Assembly (NCBI GenBank): GCA_032158295.1
Contig: CM063256.1
Coordinates: forward strand, 17,566,284-17,630,283
Length of the DNA: 64,000 nt
Direction of reading: 5' to 3'
DNA from: Pycnopodia helianthoides
Taxonomy: Eukaryota; Echinodermata; Asteroidea; Forcipulatida; Asteriidae
Every line of letters begins with the position of its first letter. Position 1 is the stretch's first letter. Under the pieces are notes generated by a model. It was not told the DNA's origin, searched no databases, and saw only the letters and a list, made by a program, of their open reading frames with translations. Both the position numbers and the translations under genes were made by a program. Shown here one piece after another: positions 31,035-43,558 of the stretch.

Positions 31035-32635
31035 AGTACTATTTCAAAACTAAGCGCAAAATCCAAGTCCCTATTATTCCTAGGGAACACTTTACTGTTT
31101 TTCCCCCTGCATTTAGTAACCTTACGAAGCACTTCAGATTGACACGCAGTTCTCCAGATATAGCAACATGTTTCTTGTACTACTACTGTGAGTGCGGATT
31201 TGATTCTTCTGGTGCTTACTTCAAGATTTGTGAGTTACAATTTGGCATTATGTTGTAAATAAAATAAATGTTGATCCACTTCATTGTTAATCCTGCAATT
31301 AAACAAAACAACAATAATGATGATGTATTGCCTTGCTACTTACAATATAACTAGACCCAATAATTGAACTGCTGTCGTGCTAGTATGACATCATTTCTAA
31401 AATACGGAGTTCACAACTCTCCCAATATAAATATATTCCTACAGCTCTGTATCGCGCAATTAATTACTCCCACTGTTGCCCAGTCACGTTTTTGAAATGA
31501 AACGCTCAACTCAACAATTTACCTTTCTATTACAACGTCGCAGCCCGAGTTTTTTTCGCCAACCAAGGTTGGAAAACTATGGGAAGCCATAAATGTAAAG
31601 CAAAAAAAGACAGACACGGTTTGTATCAATGTAACACAACATTTTAACAAATACTGCTTAATTTGTTGCAAACAAAGCAACCAACCATGAGATATATTTT
31701 TAAAAACAAAAGTTTGCAGAGTTGTTGAATTTTTGTCATACTTATAATATGTTAACATGATGAAATGTTTTGCTAACATTCGACTGTCTATGCCAACCAG
31801 CATGTTTTGTTTATCGCCAATGGAAAGATATAAACTAGCGGAGAGCTCCGCATCACATGGCACCCATTGGGTAGGCGCGATTTTTGCGTAAAAAATGTTG
31901 CAAATGTAATAATTATGGGGTAAGGGGGAAATGAGAGGGGGCACTAAGAGGTCATCATTTTGTTGAGTTGGCTTGGTAGAGGTAGTTTAAATCGGTACAC
32001 AATAGTTTTTTTTTTATGATAACGTTTTGAGCATGCGAAATGAAGTGAGGTCAAAACGTCGCCTGCCTTCACCCTTTTATCTAACTACGAAGCTTAATTG
32101 TGTGTATTTGTACGGCTGGAGTTGAGTTTGATTACGGGGGAAGGATGTACTTTGAAATGATCAATGCTTGGCATGATGTGTAGATATTTTGACATGTCAA
32201 GTGACTAAGATAGGCCTAGTTAGCAATTCAATTATTTATGTTTATGGAATAATATGCTTTGTGCTCATAAAATGCCCAAAATTATTTATTTGATTTAAAT
32301 TATTTCCTTGTTACTAATATACCAAGTTTCTTTTTTCTCTATTTCTGTATTTCTTAAAAGTGCATTTGTTTCTAATTTTTCTCTTTCCGTGTTTTCCCGT
32401 TTGTTTCTTTGTATCCGTATTCTGGCGGATTTCCCGTGAGTCTCATTTTCATTTCATTTCGGTTTTAATAAAAATAGCAAACAACAAGTCCGGAGCCTAA
32501 AAACATTCAGTTTACATCATAAATATGTTAAGTAAATTAAAATAGCTGAGAAATAAAACAAATGGCTAAAAGAGAGGAAGATAAAACACGATTTAGAACT
32601 GTGATACAGCACATGTTTTAAAATGGGGTGGCAGC
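31035..32635. other. non-coding stretch
   Basis: A 141-codon minus-strand frame at 31944-31519 has no recognisable domain or coding-like composition. The string 'atagttttccaaccttgg' occurs here inverted (31560-31580) and directly at 37364, a short dispersed repeat. Confidence 0.4.
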
Positions 32636-32918
32636 ATAGAGTTATATATAGGAACTAGAGGGCGCACTGGCAATCCTGCGTGCACAAACGCGCCGAGACT
32701 TCAAGGAGACACTAGCGCCATTTTTTAAAGGGCAAAATTGAGTACGAAGTATATGATGTGCGTATGATAAATGCACGCATCACGCGCTCGGTGTTCATGT
32801 TGTTGTTTTGCGTACACTTAAAGTAATGGTAGTGGTACTTAAAACATGGCGGCACCACCCGCGCGACGAGTCACGTAACTTGGCTAGTGCGCCCTCTAGT
32901 TCTTATATATAACTCTAT
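32636..32918. mobile_element. 283 bp MITE with 32 bp inverted ends and a 10 bp target duplication
   Basis: The left end ATAGAGTTATATATAGGAAC and the right end are inverted through 'ctagagggcgcac'. The direct repeat GGGTGGCAGC flanks it at 32626-32635 and 32919-32928. Duplication length fits Mutator-like elements. Confidence 0.92.
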
Positions 32919-32928
32919 GGGTGGCAGC

Positions 32929-33794
32929 TACAAACAGCGCCCTCTATTTAAATTCGAGAGTCGGAGAGAGGTTTACAATCTGTGGCGAAAGTCTCCCAAA
33001 CCCCAAACCTCAATTCTACCTCGGACTTAGGAAATACTTCCAGCAATCTTAGGCCCAGGGATGTGAGCTCATTTAGAAGAGATATACCACCGATTGATTA
33101 CTGGTTGTCTGGGCACATTTGAGCAGGGCAGGATAAATCAATAGGAGTGGACACAAATAAAGTGACGACAGCTCTGTCAATTCTCTCTCATTGCCTCCTG
33201 GGCGATCCTCTTCATGGCCTCTGAGTAACTTTCTCTTGTGGAAATTATATTTCCCTTTTCTACCCTTTAACAAACCTTCAGCAAACCTTTAACAAAACTT
33301 GTCTGACCTGAGTGCAACCCTCACGAAATCAATCCAGTTTGACAGCACATTTGGAGACCAAACGCACGCTAAAACGCCGATTGTTTCGCAGCGTCTCTAT
33401 TTGAGCTTCCTAACCAGTTGGACTACTCGACTAAAAATTAACGGCCTCTAGTCAACCGCTATGGTCACTAACTCTCTAGGCTAATCTCTGTGATCAAACC
33501 ACTGTGCCATTCAAGTTCTCTGTGAACTCAACTATTAGCCGCTACTTCGTCACAACTACTCTGAAAGGCTACTGAAATCACTGTAACACAATCGTAAGCA
33601 ACAATCTACCAACATAATAAACCTACTGGCACGACTCACACTGGACCGCTCTCTGGAACGCTGCACTGAGCAAGTTACAGAGTCTACGGGATTCAGAAGT
33701 AGGGTCGGAGGCAGCAATGTGCATCTGACTGAACAGCAACGGCAAACCACACTCACCCGGTGTCCGTACTGTGAGCTGCACCAAGTATTCACGT
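32929..33794. other. non-coding stretch
   Basis: Open frames at 33073-33273 (-) and 33556-33933 (-) show no recognisable domain. I see no splice-supported exon. Confidence 0.4.
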
Positions 33795-34020
33795 CCGTCA
33801 TATGGTGGCCCTGAAGAGACATCGCATAATAGCAAATATGTGCGCAGACGTATGCGATGTCGTGAAGTAATTTCCAAATATGTGCGCAGACTTTTGCGAA
33901 ACTATTTTGCATACTTTTTGGGATAATGATCATAGTTGCGGATATTTTGCTGGCGACCTAGGGAGTACGTGGTCTGCAAGAAAATAGCCAGGCCCCTTTA
34001 TACATATACCTAGATAATTT
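33795..34020. repeat. left arm of a large inverted pair with 'tgtgcgcagac' repeats
   Basis: It contains two units of 'aaatatgtgcgcagac' plus 'gcgatgtcgtgaa' and then 'gcatactttttgggataatg' and 'ccaggcccctt'. The reverse complement of 35130-35470 carries the same series. Confidence 0.75.
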
Positions 34021-34164
34021 CGCTAATAGGAGCTTGGGTAGCAGGCACGTATGTAAGTTCACACCGCGGCTTGGACTTGGACCAACCGCTTCCAATCATA
34101 ATCACCAATTAATAATGATTACAGCTACCGAGATTTCAAAGGTTAGTATTAGTAACTTACTTTT

Positions 34165-34556
34165 TTAAAGGAACATTGGTAAGAAAAAAACTTGTAACAT
34201 ATATTTTTTGATCACAGATTTATATAAAACTTACACGACACGGTCTAATGATGATGATAGTAGAAACAATCCCTTTAAATATTTCTGTCTGAAATGCCAT
34301 ATTTGATAAAAAATGAATAAACTAATTTTCCGATTGGAGTTTATCGCTCAGTGAGCGTTTTATTCGTTTGTTGAATCTATATGATTTCATGCAAATGTGT
34401 AATCGGTTTTTCACTATTTTCTCGTGACCCAGATGGCCGATCGTTCTCAAACTTCTACAGGTTTGCCAGTTAATGTATATGGTGGATTTTATAAAGTGCT
34501 TACACTGCCAGCAACTGTTTTGTTAGCAAAACAAACAATTTTGTAATGTTCCTTTA
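34165..34556. mobile_element. MITE, 'TTAAAGGAACATT' family (copy 3, inverted body)
   Basis: Complete ends (TTAAAGGAACATTGG and 'ttgtaatgttcctttaa') and an interior that is the reverse complement of the 22.9 and 29.0 kb copies. It lies between the two arms of the 33.8/35.3 kb inverted pair. Confidence 0.9.
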
Positions 34557-34794
34557 ACTTGCAGCGAGGCACTCAGCCACTGTGCTTTGGCACATATAAA
34601 GAAAAACAACAATTTTAAAATGGTAGATCCCAACCCCGTGATACTCCGTGATATCCTGCAGTGTACCAATAACACGTTTTAGGAGGGGTGTCAATCAACG
34701 GGGGTCGTCAATTTGGTCAGGAGGGGTGGTGGACAAAAAATGTTTCCCCATAGCTCATGCACAAACTCCTATCTCTGCGGCACGTGCGCCACAG

Positions 34795-34862
34795 ATCACT
34801 ACCACAGCTTAGTGGTAAGGCATGTTGTGTCTGACCGCTCTAGGTTCAATGGCCTTTTGTGA
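34795..34862 (+). mobile_element. possible decayed tRNA-derived SINE head
   Basis: 'agcttagtggtaaggcatg' resembles an A box and 'ctaggttcaatggcc' a mutated B box at suitable spacing. There is no cloverleaf and the body is unrecognised. Confidence 0.3.
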
Positions 34863-35129
34863 ATGAAGGTCTTGTGATCTTGTGCCGAAAGCAGACTGGT
34901 TTAGCAGACATAAATCATTGAGATAAGGCAGAACAGACCCTCTTAACCTCTTAACCTATCAAATGGGCCTGCCACACCTTTGTGACAGGATTACGTAACA
35001 CCGTTGGCCCAAAACAGGTTTAACATTAAATATAATTAAATAATTATTTACAAAGTAGTACTCTTGGTAGCTAGGCAGTACTCTTAGTAGGTAGGTATAA
35101 TACGAGTATCATGCCGCGTGCGCCAGCAG

Positions 35130-35470
35130 GAAAGCTAGTCAGGCCCCTTCGTCTATATACCGTACACGTCTGGATTTCAGACTGGATGCGACTCCCCAGA
35201 TCATTATACATCTTTTTTCAATGGTATGCGGCAAAGTATGCAAAAAACATTCACGACATCGCACACTTCTGCGCACATATTTTGAAATAAATTCACGACA
35301 TCGCAAAAGTCTGCGCACATTATTTTGTGCAAATAAATTCACGACACTCGCGAATAATTTCACGATAACCCACACGTCTGCGCAAATATTTGCGATTAAT
35401 TTCACGACATCGCATACATTTGCGCACATATTTGCGTAATGCGATGTCCCGCCAGGGACACCATACCGTT
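35130..35470. repeat. right arm of the inverted pair, with about five ~45 bp tandem units
   Basis: Units of 'attcacgacatcgca' plus 'tctgcgcacatatttt' repeat about five times between 35250 and 35440, with variable spacing, against two in the left arm. The arm ends at 'gatgtcccgccagggacacc'. The small ORFs on both strands here are products of the repeat. Confidence 0.75.
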
Positions 35471-36539
35471 CTGTTTGCTTGCCAAAATCACCCTGTTAAG
35501 CCGGCTGGGCTCGCCCAGACAAGCCATGCTGCAGCACTTTGCTTGGACACACCTAGGTACAATCCAACCACCACATGATTGGACACAAAACTGCCTGTCT
35601 CCCCACTGGCAGCTCGCTCCCGGTAGCCTGTTCGCACCGGATTGGTCACATAGACCCATCACTCACACTGCGATCTCTTTTGACCTACTCCTGCACTAAA
35701 AGTCAAAAACCTCCACGAAGAAGGAAATATTACAAATATGTCGGTCCACCCAATTTCATCATGGTATGTACTTGTAATTTTTTGTTCAGTTTATTCCGGA
35801 CTTTCTGTTTGTATTTATTTCTGTATTCCTGTGTTTTCTTACTTGTTTATTTGTCTTTTCATCCGTTTTTCTTGATATTGATGTCAATGTTAATTTATTT
35901 ATGTTTTTTTTGTCATTATTTTTTGTTTTGTAATTTCTTCATTTGTGGATGTGTTTGTTTCTTGATTTGTTATTTTTTCCCTAGATTTTTGCAAATTGTC
36001 GATTACCTAATAACACTATTATTTTTACAGAGTTTTGTGAAGTTGTCGGTTGTTGACAGTTTATTGTTTTTACCTTGTACTTCCTTGACAGGGCCTGGTG
36101 TTCAACTTTTATACACCGTATGTCTAAAGATTTAAAACAAGAAACATAAATAAATAAATACGTAAATTGTGTGTGTTTCCTTGTTCCGTTATTTGTGCCC
36201 TTTCTTCTTGTCTTTACTTCTTGATCGACATATGTTTGTTTGAAAGAAGGCTTATTTGTTGTCCCTCCCCCTTTATTTCTTTGTGTGTTTTGTTCTTGTT
36301 TTATATGCCTTTGTTTCTTTCTTTATTTATTTATTGCTTGAAAAGTATTGGTTGTACTTTTACCTACTACGCTGGCAATGACTATGATTACCATAATATA
36401 TTGCTTGATTTGTATTTATTTTATGATGTTTAATAACATTTTTAAACAAACTGCGGTGGTTGGTATGGAAGGCCGAATAATGTTAGCAAAGCATTAAATC
36501 GTGTTATCAGTTGTTGTGACCCCCCCCAAAAAAAAAAAG

Positions 36540-36571
<32 letters not shown>

Positions 36572-38170
36572 AAATAAAATAAAAGTCTGCAAGCTTTCAT
36601 GGAATTTTTTTTTAAATATAAAGAATGTTTGCTTGATTTTACACTGTTTTGAATATGGCCTATATATGTAACATTGTCAAAAACTTTCGCTATCTTTAAA
36701 AAAATTTTTTTTTTTTTTATTTCATTTGTATGGCTTTCCATGTTGTTAGGTCACTGTATTAAATAGCCACGGGGAAACTGGCTTTGGAGTTCTCTCTTGA
36801 ATCCGGTTATTTATTGAATCTGTACAATTGTTGAACAAGATATTGATGAAGGTTCGGCCAATTTCAGAATGACGGTAAACTCAATAAAAACAAATGTATA
36901 AATGAAAAATGAATCAAGCTTAAGTAACAATAAAACTCTCGGTCGCCACCTTGGCGAACCGCATATCTCATGTAAACCAAAAGGAAATTGATTAAAAATA
37001 CACTTACTAATACAAATATATGTTGCCTTAAAAGAAACACTAGAATTTCCATACATTCCTTTGATACTTAGGTAAATATTTAAGAAATGATGCAAAGAGA
37101 TTCACAAAATCGACAGGATTCATACCTGTAAATTTGGTGAACAAGATGTTGATGAAGGTTCGGCCAATTTCAGAATGACGCCAAGGTTATTGAACGGCGG
37201 GAAATATTCAAATTAGAACGTAGGGGGCGCTTCGTAAATTTAATTTAAATGATAAAGAGATATTTACAACAACAAAAGGTTTGAAATGAATAGGCAAAGT
37301 AGGAATATATCATAGTTAAAAGGGGTGTTCTTCATGTGCACCTGGGCCGTGACACATAGTTTTCCAACCTTGGTCGGGCAAATATTCGTCCCCTAATTTT
37401 GTTCACCGCTTCTTTACTCGTAAGATGTATTTAGCAGTAATTATGGAAAACGTGGCGGACAGCGACCATCGAGGAAAGACGCGGACCCATCACCTGCGAG
37501 AAAAATAAAAGTGGCACCCGGCTAGAGAACGCGTCTCCGAAGGGCACGCCGTCGGGACATCAGTCAAGAGAGACGGCGACCCAAGATGGCGGATACAAAT
37601 CCAGCCTCATCCCCACGCCACAGCGTGGGGATGAGGTCACCAATCGTTGGCGGACGGGCAAGTCGCGCTGCACCACGGGGAGGAAGTTGACACAAGCTTT
37701 AATTATATGGGTGCAACCCAATAAATAAACTACCTTAGCATACAGTGCAAAATGTTAATACTAACAAATGTACAACAAATGCTTCGAAGTCTCAAAGCTT
37801 TTTTCAGTAAAAAGAATATTATGACTCTTGAACTGTCATTCGCTGATGCTCAATTTGATATGGGGAGTCCATGGGCCCGTCGAGTTATTCCCCTCCAAAT
37901 AAAAACACCCCTACACCAGTGTAATTTTCCAAACGTCCGAGCATCAATCTTGAAAAAAATGTCCCTACACCTCTCGGCAAATAGGACCATTTATTTCAGG
38001 GCATATGTCATCAACAAAACCTTAAGTTGGAAGTCAACAATCCCCAGGTCATAATTGGGTAGCAATTTTACACTTTACCTTTTATTGGGCTCTCAAATCT
38101 GACTAATGTAGAATAAATGTTGAGCACCTACACAATATTATTGAGCCCGACGCTCTGTTTTCTCCCTATT
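35471..38170. other. non-coding stretch with T-rich DNA, a direct repeat and a perfect hairpin
   Basis: 35780-36420 is strongly T-rich on the plus strand, and its 186-codon frame reflects composition. An (AAT)n lies at 36540-36565. A 43 bp direct repeat occurs at 36831-36873 and 37138-37180. A GC-rich patch at 37450-37690 holds a 14 bp perfect hairpin at 37605-37636 and an ATG-less open frame of about 90 codons. Confidence 0.5.
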
Positions 38171-38261
38171 TAGTGGGGTGCAAACATACAGATGGTTCAC
38201 ACTCTCTTCCCGTGACTTCCTGGATCGGCAGTACGTCTCGACTATTCAAAACATCATTACA

Positions 38262-39162
38262 ATGGAACAGATATTTAAAACACTAATACTGGATCCGTTC
38301 ATGATTGCAGTCTCTGATATTAAAGAAACGGTTTTATCTGAGTTAAAGGATACCAGACGTAAGGTGGATGAGTTGCAAGTTGCAGTCTCTGAAAACCAAA
38401 AAAAGGTAAACTTGGATTTGAGAAACACGACACTTCAAGTTGAAAAGTTGCAAGAGCAAGTCTTTAATATTCAAAAAACAGTTTTGTATGAGTTACAGGA
38501 TACGAAACGTAAGGTAGATGAGTTGCAGGTTGCAGTCTTCGACAATCAAGAAACGATTTCCTTTGAGTTAGAGGATACAGGATTCAAGGTGGATGAGTTG
38601 CAAGAAACAGTCTCTGGTATTCAAAGAACAGTTTCCTCTGAGTTAAAACGTAAGGTAGATGAGTTGCAGGTTGCAGTCTCCGACAATCAAGAGACGGTTT
38701 CCTCTGAGTTAGAGGATACAAAACGTAAGGTGGATGAGTTGCAAGAGGCAGTCTCTGATAATCAAGAAACGGTTTCCTATGAGTTAAACAAAAAAAGACG
38801 TAGGGTGGACGAATCGCAGGATAAGTTGCTAGAAGCAGTCTCTGATATCCAAGAAACGGTTTCCTCTGAGTTATATGATACAAGACGCACGGTGGATAAG
38901 TTGCTAGAAGCAGTCTCTGACTTTCCCCCCCCCCAAAAAAAAAAAAAAAGTTTCCTTTGAGCTAAAAGACACATTACGATAGGTGGATGAGAAACAGGTT
39001 GCAGCGTCTGGTAGGGAGATCATACGCGACGTTTAGTTTGGAACAGTTGGAAATAACAGTCTACAGTAATCAAGAGCTTGTTACCTCTCTAACCAGGGGC
39101 ATCAGACGACAGTTGAAGAGCTGCAAGTCTATGTATCAGCCTGATTGAAACTTTTTCATGGT
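38262..39162 (+). pseudogene. coiled-coil protein of 25-residue repeats, broken near its 3' end
   Basis: From ATG at 38262 (MEQIFKTL) the frame is open to about 38930 and is almost wholly made of a 25-residue repeat of the form VDELQ-AVSDNQETVSSELED-TKRK, about eight copies. Unit length equals three heptads plus a four-residue stutter, and hydrophobic V/L/I positions are regular, so a long parallel coiled coil is expected. At 38926-38949 a C-run followed by an A-run breaks the frame. Beyond it repeat-like residues return (FELKDTLR) but a TAG follows at once. A GTAAGT donor lies at 39163. A possible further coil-like exon starts near 39683 (EISDNQITL). A broken FReD terminal exon lies 4 kb downstream on the same strand, so this was probably the stalk of a coiled-coil FReD protein. 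If the homopolymer break is an assembly error, part could still be coding. Confidence 0.7.
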
Positions 39163-41725
39163 AAGTGTATTTCTTTTCAATCGATGTCACAACGTTCGAC
39201 TACTTGTTTAATGCAACAAGATTGGCCTATAAGTAGGTCAACATTCTCTTCTAAGTTGAGTCTATTTTTCTTAGTTTGTCTTTTTCTCGTTACCTTCGGA
39301 CAATTTTTGTTTAAAGGGGAAAGAGTGAAACCAGTGAGACCACGAAAAATATTTTGATGGTATTCGATTCTTGCATCATATAGATATACAACTTTTATTA
39401 ATCAAGGACATGCAAATAAATTACACCATACCAAACCTAGAAGAAGAAAAAAAACACGCCATGTCTTTTAGAACTCATTGCGGGCGCAAACGTCTTCGAA
39501 TTCAATAAAAGTTCGATACTAAACATTTGGCGTGGCGATGGGTAGCGTATGCAGTCCTGAAGTATGATCACTTTATTCAAGAAAAGGAAACGAACAGATA
39601 GTGATGTATATGAGACACAGAGATGATGTTTTAATAATCTACAATGGCAACACAAACAATTTATTATAGTAAGTCAAATAGTTTGAAATTCATTTCAGAG
39701 ATCTCCGACAACCAAATCACCCTTCATGACCTCGTAATTTACAATTGCAAACGATTTCAGACAGCAGGAAAAGCTTAATACTCGAGTAGCAACGAAAAGT
39801 ATGGACACGTTCCAATACATGTGTCTTGCTCGGGATTTTGCACACCCTGAATCTGTATTTGGCGGCGTCGTTCAGTGTGAATAACGAACTGTAAACGCAT
39901 GTGCACACAACCGATTTTGAGTTGAGAGTAGGGCCAATTTCTTTAAAGAAAAACTCATACTCATAGAACGAACGTAGATACAACACGCAAGAATTGACCC
40001 GCTTTACGAAATCTGTTTGAACCCTAAATAAAAGGTCTTACAAAACGACCGGCTCTTTTTAGAGACAACGCCGCTTCCAAGAAGAGGTTTGACAACAAAT
40101 ATGCTTTCAGCTACAGGTAAGATTATTATTTCAGAAATAGAAAGTGTTCCATTCTGATGTTCTATTGAAAGCGCAAATTTTTCCCTGACAAAATGGCTGG
40201 TCCTTCCCTTGCAATAATAAAACACTGCCCGGATAAATTATGCTTATTAAAGGAAATGATGTCTTCAAATATAAAACAAATAAAAAATAGTTCTGGAAAG
40301 AAAACAAAACTTGTTGTTATAATTTGTGTGTGAATTTAATTGCGTATGTCTCGTGAAAAAAGAAGAAGGTATTTAAACAAACACTTTCTGACCCTCACCA
40401 AAAACAGCAAAAAGAAAAGGGCTAAATTTACTTTTTGAAATGTAGGGTGTGTTCTTTTCAACATACAACGTATCAATGGCTTTTATTTTAGTTAAATTGC
40501 ACTATTTATATATTTAACTTTTGATATGATTCTCTCATTTGTTTGACATTTACAGGACCTTCCATCTCAAACAAAGACAGCAGCAGAAGTACCCACAGCT
40601 GTCATTCCATAATATAAAAACAGACTGCTAGTGGATTTGTCTTCATAGAACAGGCTGTGCCCTAAATTGAAAGTTTATTGGATTCAAGTACAGGATCAGA
40701 GTACGAAGATACCCAATCTAACAATGGTGGGTTCACCTGCATAGCAGACACAAGCCTCCAACCTCCATCAGTTGTACTCATCGGCTATGACTCTTTGCGA
40801 AGATTTGAGGGCATAGGATGGACTTGACATGGCCTCCAAGTCCCTCAAATTTGAATATAAAAACCCCTAATTCTAACTTTGAACAATTTTTGTGGTTTTG
40901 AGTCATGTAGATTTTCGTTTTCTTTGAAATTGCCCAACTTGATGGTGAAGTACAATTCTTATTTTTTTCCCGAAAACCTCAATTTCAACAACATATTGTA
41001 ATATATATATATTATATATATATATATATATAGTAGTAATGTTGTTTTTTTTCTACAATAAGCACAAACATGCTTCAAAACCAAAGCGTGATACTCCCAA
41101 TGCTGTTGTGTAGTTACAAATCTTGCAAATTTCGTGATCAATGAATAGATTAATGAGAACAATTGTAGAAAAAGCACAGTTTTTGACAAAAATACCATAC
41201 ACAGGATGCAAAAATGTACTATAATGTCTGTATTATTTATATCCTTGTTCCATTTGGACACGTTTTCAAATTTGGGTAGTCAAAGGATGGTTACGATTAA
41301 AGGTCTAACAGTAAAAATAAAAATGACCCAAAATTCAGACCTTGCCGCACTACCACCAGTAATGATATCACTGTGCCACGATGTCACATTGCTATCTGCT
41401 AAGATATTATATATTTATTTGCAAAATGTGGTTGCCAACAAATGAATAATATGGAAAATAAAAGCAAAATCCTGTTTTTGACTAAAATGCAAGTTTTAAA
41501 GTGAACCTCTTGCCAAATAAAGTAATGACAATAAACCGCAACATGTTTTAAAGGTGTATGTTCTTTTATTTTGTTTTGTTTATTTGTTTGTTGTTGTTGT
41601 TGTTGTTTTTTGTGTGTGTTTAAGATTGTTCGTTTGTTGGGTTGTTTGTTTGTTTATGTTGTTGTTTGTTTGTTTGTATGTTTGTTTGTTGTTTAACTCT
41701 TTATATTTTCCATTATAATTTTTAA
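39163..41725. other. non-coding stretch between the coiled-coil and FReD remnants
   Basis: Apart from a possible short coil-like exon at about 39683-39770 and a TTTACAG acceptor at 40556 with no clear coding continuation, I see nothing. A (TA)n tract is at about 40999-41030 and GTT-rich DNA at 41570-41690. Confidence 0.4.
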
Positions 41726-42005
41726 AAGAAAATGTTGTGTCCGGCAGGGCAATTGTGTGGACTCAAGTTCTGGCGTTTATGATTAGTAAAATGAGGGTTC
41801 GAGTCCCTTTGCTGCACTGGTGCCCTGAAGCTAGGCATATAACCATTATTGCTTCGATCTTCAGATGGGACGTAAAGTCGTAGGTCGTGGTTGTGCTCTG
41901 CACGTTTAATAACCTATTTGCACGTATCGCCAAAAGAAGGGGTTTGCCCAATTTTTCTGGCAGTGGCTGCTGAATTCTCCACAGAATTCTGTAAAACCGT
42001 AGGTG
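41726..42005 (+). mobile_element. tRNA-derived SINE (sea-urchin SURF1-like type)
   Basis: The head has 'gtggactcaagttctggcgt' and the B box 'gggttcgagtccc'. The body has 'accattattgcttcgatctt' and 'gatgggacgtaaagtcgtag', the same body as the elements at 59.95 and 52.1 kb. The family name is from memory. Confidence 0.65.
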
Positions 42006-43322
42006 CTTCATATATCAGTCTCATGATTCAACAATTTTAAACACTAGTTTTTCAAATATTTGTGTTTGTATTAAGTGCATGGAGCAACTTATTGGTAGAT
42101 GCGTGCGCTATGTAAGACTCATGTTTTAATATATATTTTTTTATGTATGTACGGGTTTACTAATCGAACCTAAAGTGTTTCATTCCGAATCCTTTAAAAG
42201 AGGTTTATGCTGTTTACTGCTGGATGGACAGAGTGGAACATTTCACACTATAATAGTGGTGAGATGTAAACACATTTCCCCCACAAAAAAAAACACTAAA
42301 TTTTCCCACACAATGAAGGTCACATAGGTTATTCGAGAAATGCCCAAATCGTTAACAAAGGCGTATTCACACAGCATGAAAGCCTCTTACAAATACTGCG
42401 AAAAGGTATCATGATAAACTTTTTCGTGCACTTATAATGTAAATAAAGAATAATGACGCCTCACCGGCACACGTTTTTTTATTTTCCTTTTCTTTTTTTC
42501 TTTTGTCCCCAAAGGGGCCCGGGTAGGGGAAACCTATAATCATCACAAATTTAGAGAGAAAAATAAAATACAAATTAAACTAGGATCTTCCTTAAATGTT
42601 TATTCGTGTAATAGTTCAACTTGTTTAACTGTACAATAACAAAATATAACTGCAGTACAGTCTATAAACTAAATTAAATAAGTTAAGTTTACAGGGGAAA
42701 ATGTTACATTATAATCAGTATTAAGGCGTTCAAAATGTGTACACATAAACTAAAGTTGCTCATCACTTATCATTGTTATGGAAGTCGGATGGTGCCATGA
42801 ATAAGAGGTGAGCAAACATTTTGACAAGCCTTGAATATTTTTTGGTAACCTTTATCTGGCGACAGCAACATAATTATCTGGCGGTCGACACAAGCCCGTA
42901 ATTACCTGTTGGTCGCCACTTGTTATCTGGCGACCTCCAAATATTATGTGCCAATCGCGGCTAGAGGTCATCAGTCGTAAAAACACGCGTTACACCAAGC
43001 CCGCAAAAGTAACACACCGGCAGTACAGATATTTTCGTGGTGGGCTTTATAAATCTAGAGGGAGAGTTTTGGCTCGGAAACGACAACTTGCACCGTCTGA
43101 CAGCTCAGGGCGAGTACGAAAAGGAACTAAAATGAACTAATTTTTTCGCATTTGCCAAACATTTTCTTTCTGATCGGTTTTTGTTTAAAAAATATTATCT
43201 TCACACGGTGTTAAATAAGCTCCGTAAAGAACATGATTTCGAAGCGGTGGCGATGATTCTGATGTTGTCGATGGATTTTTGTTTGTTATAAATAAACAAT
43301 TAAAGCAACCTTCTTTGTTTCA
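42006..43322. other. non-coding stretch
   Basis: The short motif 'ttatctggcga' recurs three times at 42850-42930. No gene is supported. Confidence 0.4.
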
Positions 43323-43323
43323 G

Positions 43324-43558
43324 GTGCTTCGCTGAGCTACCACGATAACTTTCAGATTCTACTAAAGACCGAGACAACGATCCAGACAGCATGAACTATG
43401 CCCAGACATACCACGGTGCCTGGTGGTACGGTCCGGACTGCCATGATTTCTAATCTGAACGGGGCACATCTCCGTGGGATCACGACTGAACGATAAACGT
43501 CGTTTTGCATGACTTGAAGAGGCATGGTCACTCACTCAAAACCTCAGAGATAAAATAA
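43324..43558 (+). pseudogene. FReD terminal exon, frameshifted (tenascin/angiopoietin-like type)
   Basis: A TTTGTTTCAG acceptor is followed by SLSYHDNF. A one-base shift leads to STKDRDNDPDS and YAQTYHGAWWYGPDCHDF, then TAA. In another frame SNLNGAHLRG continues, and a last frame gives HDLKRHGHSLKTSEIK before a TAA. The order and spacing match the C-terminal third of a fibrinogen domain, including DxDN and the AWWYGPDC motif. At least three frame changes make it non-functional. It is clearly different in sequence from the intact gene at 15.4 kb, so it represents a second FReD lineage, plausibly the end of the coiled-coil gene at 38.3 kb. Confidence 0.8.

Noticed and set aside
31519..31944. 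141-codon minus-strand frame
   Set aside because: No recognisable domain, AT-rich codon use and no splice context; likely chance.
35575..36135. 186-codon frame resembling a multi-pass membrane protein
   Set aside because: It is produced by T-rich sequence (mostly F, L, S, C, Y codons), with no domain, splice sites or coding-like composition.
37752..38054. 100-codon plus-strand frame just before the coiled-coil sequence
   Set aside because: No signal peptide, domain or splice link to the coiled coil; composition as in flanking DNA.
38584..38974. Minus-strand frames opposite the coiled-coil repeat
   Set aside because: They are shadows of the plus-strand repeat with the same period.
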